Shown here piece after piece: positions 17,173 through 24,951 of a DNA stretch of 64,000 nt. A program made the position numbers and the translations under genes. Positions within the stretch are counted from its first letter, which is position 1. Each line of letters begins with the position of its first letter. Source of the DNA: Promethearchaeota archaeon (GTDB lineage: Archaea > Asgardarchaeota > Lokiarchaeia > Sigyniarchaeales > SOKP01); NCBI GenBank assembly GCA_011364925.1, contig RDOA01000011.1, forward strand, positions 1 to 64,000. The letters run 5' to 3'. The notes under the pieces were generated by a model, which was not told the origin of the DNA, did no database searches, and worked only from the letters and a program-made list of their open reading frames with translations.

Positions 17173-18774
17173 CTATGCCCTTCTTTTCTTTAGGATTATC
17201 ATAGTAATTCCAACGGCGGAGAGAATACCTCCTGGAATGGTCATACCATATAACAAACCAAGGGAGAGTACTGATGGATTAAAAGGCAAATTCATATCGT
17301 ATTGAGCCAAAATCGGGACAACCTCATCTCTAAATATTGGTAACCATTTAAGTATTGCATCTACATGGCTGTTCTCCAAATTTAAAGATGTCATAATTTC
17401 TATACGAGTTGGTTGATTTCGGTTATTCAATAAACTATACCAAGATTGAATTCCATCTGGGTTGACTAACGCAAGGTCATTTGAGGCATCAAACAAGCGT
17501 TCTGCCGATTCTAATAAAATTTCCGATGGTGTAGGTACACCAACCTCCCATCCTGAAATCCCATTACCAACTGGAAGGATTAATCCATTTGGATATAATG
17601 TTCCATTAGTCCATTGAGCATAGAATAGAATCTCAGAGTATCTTGTTACAGTCATCCCCCTGTCGTATAAAAACAAACCTGGTACCACATTTTCTTTAAA
17701 CGAATGGTTATGACCCCAAAGCCAATTAATTATAGCATCAAATTGAAAATCTTCAAGATTTAAAACTGTTTTTAAAGTTTCTTTTGTTGTATTAGCTATT
17801 TCATCAGTACCATTAGCTGCAAGCCATTTTGCTAAACCATCAGTCTCCTGTAATGATGGTAATTCACCACGATAAGTGATATTCATAAAAGCATAATCAT
17901 TTTCGGGGTTAAACAGTTCAAGGGTAGTAGCCAGAGAAAGATTAGTTGCTTGTGGAAAACCTGCTTCAAATCCAGTAACGCTATAAGGTAATCCAAGTAA
18001 ATCACCAAGATCGAGTTGACCCATTGAAGCATTTGCCCATTGGTCATAATACATAAGATTCGCAATATCTACAGTCGACAATCCTACATACTCAGGAGGA
18101 CACATTGAACTATTAAGAATTAGATTTATAGCTTCAACCATATAATAATCGATAATATAGCTAGTTAGATTAGTTAATTGACCCCATGTGGAGTTATAAT
18201 TTGTTGTGATAAAATCTCGTTTTGAATTATTCTCCATTGCTTCTTCATAGACATTCAAGTAATCTAATACACCCCAACCTACCTCTACATCTTCCATTAA
18301 ACCGGGTAATCCGATTGTCTCATTACCAAAGGTTAACTTTTCGAGAGCGGTGGCAGTATAGTTTAAGGACATTGTAGCGTTAGTTATATATTCAGATATA
18401 CCTTTAATTGGAGGATAACCCAAACTTGTTAGAAGAGTACTCAGTGTTTGGTAATTAAAAATTAAATTAATTCCAGCCATTGCAAGAAGATTGTAGAACT
18501 CGCTTAAACTGCCAGCTACAAATGTACAGTTGACTAAGAAATGGATTAAAGGAAATCCTTCTGTATACACGCCTGATAACACATCTGGTATCGCCATGAT
18601 TTTAAGAGTATTATTAATTTCAGGGACCATTTCTTGTTGAATACCTAGAAGCGCTTCTGGAACTCCTTCAGCCATTTCATTATTTATCATCATGCTCATT
18701 CCTACTCCAGTAGGTATTAATCCAACTCCAATAATAATTGCAAGAATACTTAAAACCTCACCTTTCTTAGACAT
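17173..18774 (-). CDS. Unrecognised surface protein with N- and C-terminal membrane anchors and an internal duplication
   Basis: I do not recognise a family. Hydrophobic segments at about residues 8-30 and 503-527 bracket a large ectodomain of some 470 residues, and the protein ends with KKRRA, a cytoplasmic-type basic tail. Sixteen N-x-S/T sequons lie between residues 54 and 390, consistent with a glycosylated exterior domain. Residues about 237-375 and 380-494 are a tandem duplication: each copy has QW-N-S/T, G-E-G-P, LF-x3-ND-A, a leucine-rich middle and DAI-x-WL-x6-8-EVVP. The two-anchor layout resembles eukaryotic CD36/LIMP-2 topology only in outline. The gene has its own 206-base upstream gap. 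Base composition matches its neighbours. Confidence 0.7.
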   Translation of the reverse strand: MSKKGEVLSILAIIIGVGLIPTGVGMSMMINNEMAEGVPEALLGIQQEMVPEINNTLKIMAIPDVLSGVYTEGFPLIHFLVNCTFVAGSLSEFYNLLAMAGINLIFNYQTLSTLLTSLGYPPIKGISEYITNATMSLNYTATALEKLTFGNETIGLPGLMEDVEVGWGVLDYLNVYEEAMENNSKRDFITTNYNSTWGQLTNLTSYIIDYYMVEAINLILNSSMCPPEYVGLSTVDIANLMYYDQWANASMGQLDLGDLLGLPYSVTGFEAGFPQATNLSLATTLELFNPENDYAFMNITYRGELPSLQETDGLAKWLAANGTDEIANTTKETLKTVLNLEDFQFDAIINWLWGHNHSFKENVVPGLFLYDRGMTVTRYSEILFYAQWTNGTLYPNGLILPVGNGISGWEVGVPTPSEILLESAERLFDASNDLALVNPDGIQSWYSLLNNRNQPTRIEIMTSLNLENSHVDAILKWLPIFRDEVVPILAQYDMNLPFNPSVLSLGLLYGMTIPGGILSAVGITMIILKKRRA

Positions 18775-18980
18775 GACACATCAAATCTTTATATTACACT
18801 TTTTTAATTTATAAAATCTACAATTTCTATCATAAGATAAAATACTATTTAAAGATTTATCAATTATTGATCACGATCAATGCTCACTATTAATTAATAA
18901 TATGTCCAATCATTTTTGATAATAATCAAAAATAAGCTTAATAAGAAATTTGAAATAGTAAAAAATAAAGTATAAAAATT

Positions 18981-19823
18981 TTATAATAATTTATTGATGA
19001 AATCAATACTCGTCTTAATTTCCTCATTTGATGAGAGTTCAATAATTAACGCGTCTTTATAATGATGACTTCGGATGGTATCTAGAATTGCTTTGAAATT
19101 AATTTTCCCTGAACCTAGCGAAGGATGGGTATCCGACTCAACAGTATAGTTTTCAACGAGATGCACATTTTTTATGATTTTATGAAATCGTTCCCATAAC
19201 ATATCTACATTTCCATTATTAGTGTAAAAATGACTGGTATCATATGTTAGGAACAAGTCTGGTCTCCCAATTGATTCTAAGATTTGTGCTATGTTATCTT
19301 GATCCAACATAATATGCGTGTTCTTAGTCATATTTTCTAAACAAATTGTTAAATTAAGGTTTTTTGTATAATCCAGTAATTCATTAAGCGCTCGAGACAA
19401 TTGAATCGTATTGAAAACTCTTAATGACTCTAATAAAAAATTAGCTAATCCCGGATGGATTGTTATTAAATCTACATTAATCCTCTTGCACAATTTTGCA
19501 GTTGTTTTATAAGCTTCAACTGAAGCTTGAGAAATAAGATTATTGTGAGAGCACAAGTTAACATCAATAAAAGGACCGTGAACCTGCTTTTTTAATGAAT
19601 ATGAGTTTACTAGCTCAATAAATTCTTCTCTCTTAACTTCTGAATATAAATCCTGAGGATCCACAACAATCTCAACAATTTTAATCTCATTTTCTTCAGC
19701 GAACTTAAGGCATTCCTCTGTTGCGAGGTATAACATATTAGGAATATCATCATACTTACTGCTGAGACCATAATCAATAATATTACCCAAAGAACTTATT
19801 CCTAACTCCACAATTATTCTCAC
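18981..19823 (-). CDS. Sugar phosphate isomerase/epimerase (xylose isomerase-like TIM barrel)
   Basis: The 280-residue protein has the AP-endonuclease-2/xylose-isomerase barrel pattern: an early ELGISSLG strand, LITIHPG, TICLENM with its metal-binding Glu, FLTYDTSHF, NVHLVEN and a final ALIIELSS. These supply the Glu, His and Asp ligands of a divalent metal centre. Members isomerise or epimerise sugars, hydroxypyruvate or tetronates. The GTG start lies six bases after the aldolase stop, so the two genes are co-transcribed. The neighbouring class II aldolases and FGGY kinase suggest a sugar or sugar-acid route. The exact substrate is not readable. Confidence 0.8.
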   Translation of the reverse strand: MRIIVELGISSLGNIIDYGLSSKYDDIPNMLYLATEECLKFAEENEIKIVEIVVDPQDLYSEVKREEFIELVNSYSLKKQVHGPFIDVNLCSHNNLISQASVEAYKTTAKLCKRINVDLITIHPGLANFLLESLRVFNTIQLSRALNELLDYTKNLNLTICLENMTKNTHIMLDQDNIAQILESIGRPDLFLTYDTSHFYTNNGNVDMLWERFHKIIKNVHLVENYTVESDTHPSLGSGKINFKAILDTIRSHHYKDALIIELSSNEEIKTSIDFINKLL

Positions 19824-19829
19824 ACCATT

Positions 19830-20504
19830 TTATGAAGATCTTAGTCTTCTAGGATAAGAAGCAAACAAGCTGGTAAACATTTTCTCGTGTTCTTCAAGAT
19901 TTTCTTCAGGGATAGCTAACGGTTCTCCGATTTGCAATGCACCCCAATATACTTTTGCCAGCTTTTCCAGGATTACAGCAAAACGTACCACATGATCCAA
20001 AGATTTACCACATACAATAGCGCCATGATTTGCTAGAATCGCTGCATTATTTCTACCTAAGGCGTTCAGTGCGCTCACTCCCATCTCTTCCGTGTGAGCT
20101 TCAGTAATTTCAGTACATCGAATTTCACCACCAAGAAAAATCAACTGTTGTTCCATTATAATTGGAATGTTTTTTCTTAGAATTGAAAGCATAGACACAT
20201 AAGGAGAATGATTATGGATAACGCATTTAACTTTAGGTCTATCCTTATATACTGCAAGATGCATTTTAACTTCAGTAGATGGAATTTTACCCGTACCTAT
20301 TACATTCCCGCTTAAATCCATGTGTACAATCAAATCAGGAGTCAATAGATCATACTTAGTTGAAGTGGGAGTCACAAGTATTTCGTTGCTATTTACCCGA
20401 ACACTGACATTACCTTCTCCATCCTCAACCAATCCTTTAGCGTAAATTTCTTGAGCTCCTCTTACAACTATTTTTCGCAATTGTTCTAATTTATCCGTTT
20501 CCAT
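19830..20504 (-). CDS. Class II aldolase (fuculose-phosphate aldolase family)
   Basis: The 224-residue protein has the FucA/AraD fold and an intact zinc site: the catalytic Glu is E78 (PSTEV), and the zinc histidines are H97, H99 (IHNHSPY) and H160 (LANHGA). The family performs retro-aldol cleavage of sugar 1-phosphates to dihydroxyacetone phosphate plus an aldehyde, epimerises ribulose 5-phosphate, or decarboxylates 3-oxo-tetronate phosphates. It heads a two-gene unit with the TIM-barrel isomerase. A second aldolase domain occurs in the fusion protein 2.2 kb upstream, so the cluster encodes two distinct copies. Confidence 0.9.
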   Translation of the reverse strand: METDKLEQLRKIVVRGAQEIYAKGLVEDGEGNVSVRVNSNEILVTPTSTKYDLLTPDLIVHMDLSGNVIGTGKIPSTEVKMHLAVYKDRPKVKCVIHNHSPYVSMLSILRKNIPIIMEQQLIFLGGEIRCTEITEAHTEEMGVSALNALGRNNAAILANHGAIVCGKSLDHVVRFAVILEKLAKVYWGALQIGEPLAIPEENLEEHEKMFTSLFASYPRRLRSS

Positions 20505-20646
20505 ATGAATTTAAATTAAGGATTGATTAAAAACATATTTTCATTGATTTATTACGAGTAACTAAATTAAAAATTCATTTTACTCCGATTTTTTATATTC
20601 TTTTTAGAAATTATAATAATGTCATAGTTCTTAGAAACGATTTAAT

Positions 20647-21735
20647 ATGAACCGGTTTATCTTACATTGCGATTTAGATTGCTTTTTTGCAGCAGTTGAG
20701 GAACGAGATAATCCAGAATATGTAGGTAAACCTATTATTATAGGAGCAGACCCAAAGGATGGTAAAGGAAGAGGAGTGGTTAGTACTTGTAATTATGAGG
20801 CTCGAAAGTTCGGACTCCACTCAGCGATGCCTATATCCCAGGCGTATAGAAAATGTCCTCATGGTATTTACCTTCATCCTAATTTTGAAAAATATCAAAA
20901 AGCATCGAAGGAAGTAATGGAGATTGTTAATTCTTATTCAGATAAATTTCAACAGGTAAGTATCGATGAAGCATATCTTGATGTATCTGATATATGCCAA
21001 GATTTTAAAGAGGTAAGAGAATTAGCTGAAAAATTAAAAAGTGAAATACAAAACAAAATAGGTATTACGATCTCAATAGGATGTGCCCCAACTAAATCTA
21101 TTGCAAAAATCGCTTCTGATTATAATAAACCGAATGGATTTACCATCGTTGAACCAAATCAAATAAATAGTTTTTTAAGTAATTTAGATATTACCCGAAT
21201 TCCTGGAATTGGAAAAAAATCTAAACAGTACTATAACAATAAAGGAATCAAAACTATTGGTGATATTACTAATCTAACGCGCTCTCAGATGGAACATTTA
21301 TTTGGGAAAAACGGGGAATGGGTATGGAATGTTGCACATGGCTTTGATACTCGGGAAGTAAAGGAATTTAGTGGCGATAGGAAATCTATAAGTAAGGAAA
21401 GAACTTTTTATGAGGATACTGATGATCTCAATGTGATTATATCAAAGCTTGAAGATATTAATAATAGATTGCATGATATTATAGTTAAAAATAAGATATA
21501 TTATAAAACGGTAACTCTCAAGATAAGATTTAAGGGATTTTTAACGTATACTCGTTCAAAATCCTTTCCTCATCATGTTCAAGATAAAAGCCAAGCGTTA
21601 AAAGTAATTATTGAACTATTGAATCAATTTTCAAATGAAAATAAGAAAGTCAGGCTTGTTGGAATAAAGTTATCAAATTTAGAAAAAGCTCTGAATTTCT
21701 CCCAAACTACTATAATAAGTTATTTAGAAGTTTAA
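20647..21735 (+). CDS. dinB: DNA polymerase IV (Y-family, DinB)
   Basis: A translesion polymerase for damaged templates. The palm carboxylates lie in HCDLDCFFA (D9, D11) and VSIDEAYLD. Y-family motifs STCNYEARKFG and ISIGCAPTKSIAKIAS are intact, followed by the helix-hairpin-helix (IPGIGKKS) and the little-finger domain. The C-terminus holds QTTIISYL, matching a PCNA-interacting PIP box. It is the only plus-strand gene inside the minus-strand carbohydrate-type cluster, with short gaps on both sides, which looks like an insertion into the cluster. Confidence 0.95.
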   Translation: MNRFILHCDLDCFFAAVEERDNPEYVGKPIIIGADPKDGKGRGVVSTCNYEARKFGLHSAMPISQAYRKCPHGIYLHPNFEKYQKASKEVMEIVNSYSDKFQQVSIDEAYLDVSDICQDFKEVRELAEKLKSEIQNKIGITISIGCAPTKSIAKIASDYNKPNGFTIVEPNQINSFLSNLDITRIPGIGKKSKQYYNNKGIKTIGDITNLTRSQMEHLFGKNGEWVWNVAHGFDTREVKEFSGDRKSISKERTFYEDTDDLNVIISKLEDINNRLHDIIVKNKIYYKTVTLKIRFKGFLTYTRSKSFPHHVQDKSQALKVIIELLNQFSNENKKVRLVGIKLSNLEKALNFSQTTIISYLEV

Positions 21736-21745
21736 ATTAAAGTAA

Positions 21746-22678
21746 TTAGCTATTCTCAAGAACGTTACTAGATTGTAATGCTTGTATTAAATCATTGTGC
21801 ATAAGTCCATTCGAGGCAATAAGACCGGGGGCAGAAACAATGCATTTTTCATCTATGTATTTAATAGATTCACCTTTTAAATCAGTTATCATGCCACCAG
21901 CTTCTCTAACCAATAAATCTCCCGGCAGAAAGTCCCAAGTATATGAATGTTGAATGTTTAAAGGTTTAACATAAATTTCAGCTGAACCATCTGCTATCAT
22001 ACACAATTTAGCCATACTATCCATCCGAATGTAACTTGAAATACCAATCGAATTAGCAAATTCCAACACCCATGGTTTATTGTAATGTAGAGAATAACAC
22101 ATGCGAAACTTCTTTATATCTTCATTACTACTTACTTTTAATTTAGTAAAGGCAAGGTCACCAAACGATACCCTCGCTCCTTGATTTTTTTCAGCTGCAA
22201 ATATAGCTAATTTCATATCTTTATAATTAGGAACACCAATAGCACATATTTTTGGTTCAAAACCAATCATAAATCCAATTCCTATAGCATATGCTAAATC
22301 TTCCTGAAAACCCTTGGTACCATCAATAGGATCGACTGTCCACTGGCGATTAGAGCTTGGACCGCGGTAATTTAGCATTTCTTCTAAATCTCCTTCAAAC
22401 TGGACCTGATTTGATTTATAACATCTCTTTATTAATTCTTCAATTTTTGGATTAAAAAAGTCGCCACTTTCCTCTTCAGCGATAATTTGGTCGTTAGGAA
22501 AATTTTTCCTAATTTCAGATATTATTAAAATCTGAGACGCAAAATCTGCTAATGTGACGGGGGAATCATCTTTCTTTATATACGATGAAGAATGTTTGAT
22601 TTTAAACCATTCTGTAATTTTGGCAGCAATTTCTACTAAATTAATGGCTAAAGAGGATTCTCTGCTATAGTCAACCAT
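21746..22678 (-). CDS. Inositol monophosphatase-family phosphatase (Hal2/CysQ-like)
   Basis: Metal motifs of the lithium-sensitive phosphatase superfamily are present: EEESGDF, DPIDGTKGF and WDFLPGDLLVREAGG. DPIDGTKGF rather than DPLDGT, together with SPVTLADFASQ, resembles 3'(2'),5'-bisphosphate nucleotidases such as Hal2, which remove PAP. Archaeal IMPase/FBPase members are about 260 residues; this protein is 310, closer to the Hal2 length. I start at ATG 22678, not the in-frame TTG at 22687. It lies 51 bases downstream of the dehydrogenase-aldolase fusion gene and may share its transcript, so a sugar phosphate substrate is also possible. Confidence 0.85.
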   Translation of the reverse strand: MVDYSRESSLAINLVEIAAKITEWFKIKHSSSYIKKDDSPVTLADFASQILIISEIRKNFPNDQIIAEEESGDFFNPKIEELIKRCYKSNQVQFEGDLEEMLNYRGPSSNRQWTVDPIDGTKGFQEDLAYAIGIGFMIGFEPKICAIGVPNYKDMKLAIFAAEKNQGARVSFGDLAFTKLKVSSNEDIKKFRMCYSLHYNKPWVLEFANSIGISSYIRMDSMAKLCMIADGSAEIYVKPLNIQHSYTWDFLPGDLLVREAGGMITDLKGESIKYIDEKCIVSAPGLIASNGLMHNDLIQALQSSNVLENS

Positions 22679-22729
22679 AGATATCAACTTTTTTTTATAA
22701 AGAAACTTGGATTTATGATCATGTCAAAG

Positions 22730-24412
22730 TTAGATTTTTTTAGAATCTTTAAAAAGATCAAAAACATCCATTTCATAATCAATTGTGTCTTCAGGGAGGA
22801 GAGAAGGCTCTTTAATTAATTTCGCTAAATAATAAATTTTAGATCCCCTTTCTAAATATCGTAACACAGTGTAGGCACCTTCTAAATGACTCCCACAGCA
22901 TAAACTTCCATGGTTTGCGAGAATTACAGCATTTCTCTCTTCTAAACTTGCAAGCACATTCTCAGCTAAATCTAGACTCCCCGCTTCTCCATATTTTGCA
23001 CATTTTACTTCTCCTCCTAAGTAAGGAACAAGTTCTTCCATTACGGGAGGTAAAGTTAAATTGAGAGTGCTAAGTATTGTTGAAAATACACCATGAGAGT
23101 GGATTATCGCATTGACATCTTCACGTTCTTTATAAATGCCTAGATGGAGATTCTTTTCTACTGATGGATTTCTTTCCCCTTCAATAACTTTACCATCTAG
23201 ATTTATAATTAAAATGTCACTCGATACCATTTCTTCATAATTTACATTACTAGGCGTAATCAATACCATTTCTTCGTTCTCTCTTCTTATTCTCATGCTC
23301 ACATTTCCCGCCGATCCAATAACATGACTATCATCTAGTAATCTTTTACAAATCCTTACAATTTCTTCTTTGCATTTTTTGATTGACTCATCCAATGGCT
23401 CCTTTTTTTCTTTATATTCTTCAAAAACTTCAGGATTTAACACATGTGAAGGAATTCCTTTATTTAACCAAGTTTCAATATCAGCAAGGAGCATTTTTGA
23501 TTGTCTCTGTATAACCTCGTTTGTATTTCCACAAACATGAGGCAATACTATGACATTATCTAATTTTAAAAACTCATTATCTTCATCAATAGGTTCTAAG
23601 GGAAAGACATCTAATGCCGCTCCAGCAATATCTCTATTTTTTAGAGCTTGGAATAAGTAATCGTAGTCTACTAAGCTTGCTTTCGCAGTGTTTATTAAAA
23701 ATGCTGTTTGCTTCATCATATTTATATATTCTTCATTAATTAAATTATCATTCTCGTCAGTTGCAACAGCATGAATAGTGATAAAATCGGACTCTTTCAT
23801 TAACATATCCAAGTCTGTTTTCTCACCGTATTTTTCAACAATTTCATCTGAAACTAACGGATCGTAAATGAGTAGCTTAACTCCAAATGGCTTTAAGCGT
23901 TCAGCAACTCGATGTCCTATTTGACCAAAACCAATAATTCCAATTGTCTTATCCATTAGTTCACTCCCCATAAACCTATTATAACATTTAATCCAATCTT
24001 CGAATTCAATTATTTCAAAATCATCAGAATGCAAAAACTTATCAACTTGAGTCAAATTTCTCGCTAAAGATATTATTAATCCTATTGTTAACTCAGCAAC
24101 CGCAACAACATTCCTAAGAGGAGTATAAATAACAGGGATTTTTTTGTGTGTGGCAGCCTCTAAATTAATATTAAATGGATCGCCTCTGCAAGATCCAATC
24201 AATTTTAAATTAGTGCTTTCAAATAATTCAGCCTTTTTTAAATCATCTGCAACCGTAATAAAAATATCATAGTCTTTTAACTTTTCAATCATTTCATTAA
24301 CATCAAAATAAATAATACCAGTTTCTCTCCAGCTCTCATATGTAATATCTAATTTCGTTTCCAATTTTTCTAAAACATCATCAGATATACTTGCAGTAAT
24401 AAATGCTCTCAT
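22730..24412 (-). CDS. Fusion of D-2-hydroxyacid dehydrogenase and class II aldolase
   Basis: Residues 1-330 are a D-2-hydroxyacid dehydrogenase of the phosphoglycerate-dehydrogenase type: CRGDPFNINLEAAT, RNVVAVAELT, the NAD motif GFGQIG at 161-166, the Glu at E273 (LEP) and the His at H292 (PHVCGN). The catalytic Arg position in NTAK is Lys (K244). After a charged linker, residues 340-560 are a class II aldolase with E419, H438, H440 and H501 all in place. The joined reactions suggest channelling of an oxidised or reduced sugar acid into cleavage. Start ATG 24412 follows AGGTGA by six bases. The reading frame is continuous with no sign of assembly error. Confidence 0.9.
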   Translation of the reverse strand: MRAFITASISDDVLEKLETKLDITYESWRETGIIYFDVNEMIEKLKDYDIFITVADDLKKAELFESTNLKLIGSCRGDPFNINLEAATHKKIPVIYTPLRNVVAVAELTIGLIISLARNLTQVDKFLHSDDFEIIEFEDWIKCYNRFMGSELMDKTIGIIGFGQIGHRVAERLKPFGVKLLIYDPLVSDEIVEKYGEKTDLDMLMKESDFITIHAVATDENDNLINEEYINMMKQTAFLINTAKASLVDYDYLFQALKNRDIAGAALDVFPLEPIDEDNEFLKLDNVIVLPHVCGNTNEVIQRQSKMLLADIETWLNKGIPSHVLNPEVFEEYKEKKEPLDESIKKCKEEIVRICKRLLDDSHVIGSAGNVSMRIRRENEEMVLITPSNVNYEEMVSSDILIINLDGKVIEGERNPSVEKNLHLGIYKEREDVNAIIHSHGVFSTILSTLNLTLPPVMEELVPYLGGEVKCAKYGEAGSLDLAENVLASLEERNAVILANHGSLCCGSHLEGAYTVLRYLERGSKIYYLAKLIKEPSLLPEDTIDYEMDVFDLFKDSKKI

Positions 24413-24418
24413 CACTTC

Positions 24419-24424
24419 TCACCT
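24419..24424 (-). promoter_or_regulatory. Ribosome-binding site deciding the fusion-gene start
   Basis: On the minus strand this reads AGGTGA, a full match to the archaeal anti-Shine-Dalgarno, six bases before ATG 24412. It is too close to the in-frame GTG at 24415 to serve it equally well, so ATG 24412 is preferred. Confidence 0.6.
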
Positions 24425-24512
24425 CATTAAATAATATAAAGCAAATTTAGATAAAGATTAATAAAAATCAAATAATGAAATTGTGAATCAATAAAAAAAT
24501 AATTGAATTTTC

Positions 24513-24863
24513 TTAGAACATCAAGCTTTTTAACTTCATTAAATTCCGAATTTGACCTTCAACAACCTTAATTTTTCCAGAAGAATAGGCTTTTACTGCT
24601 CCAAGCTTTTTATTAAATAGTTCTAACATAATCTTTTCTGAAGAAAATTCAATTTTTACGGGAGCTTTTTCATCACTAGTATTATCCTTTACCTCAATTC
24701 CTTGATCGTTATGTACTAGAATCATTACATTTCGATTAGTATCTAAGAATGTTACCTGTATCGGTTCCTCGTAATTGGCTAATTTTTTTCTAATTTTTTC
24801 AGTATTATTATAACGGTTCTCAATTTCTTTTAAGCAAGCTTCTATACTATTAAACTCCGACAT
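24513..24863 (-). CDS. SCP2-like sterol/lipid-carrier domain protein
   Basis: The 116-residue protein consists of a single SCP-2 domain. The late segment GKIKVVEGQIRNLMKLKSL matches the characteristic ending of the family, and the middle PVKIEFSSEKIMLELF matches its strand-helix pattern. SCP2 domains bind fatty acyl-CoA or other hydrophobic ligands. A helical N-terminus (about 1-30) precedes it. It lies between the FGGY kinase and the dehydrogenase-aldolase fusion, 88 and 100 bases away, with its own GGGGTGTGATG leader. A lipid-binding role beside sugar genes is unexplained. Confidence 0.8.
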   Translation of the reverse strand: MSEFNSIEACLKEIENRYNNTEKIRKKLANYEEPIQVTFLDTNRNVMILVHNDQGIEVKDNTSDEKAPVKIEFSSEKIMLELFNKKLGAVKAYSSGKIKVVEGQIRNLMKLKSLMF

Positions 24864-24951
24864 TACATCACACCCCTATAATACTAATTTAACTTTTAAA
24901 TGAATTAATTATCTTTCGTTTTTAAAATTAAATAAATTAAATAATTTAAAG

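Noticed and set aside
17173-18774. CD36-family receptor.
   Set aside because: Only the two-anchor topology and glycosylation pattern agree; I see no CD36 sequence signature.
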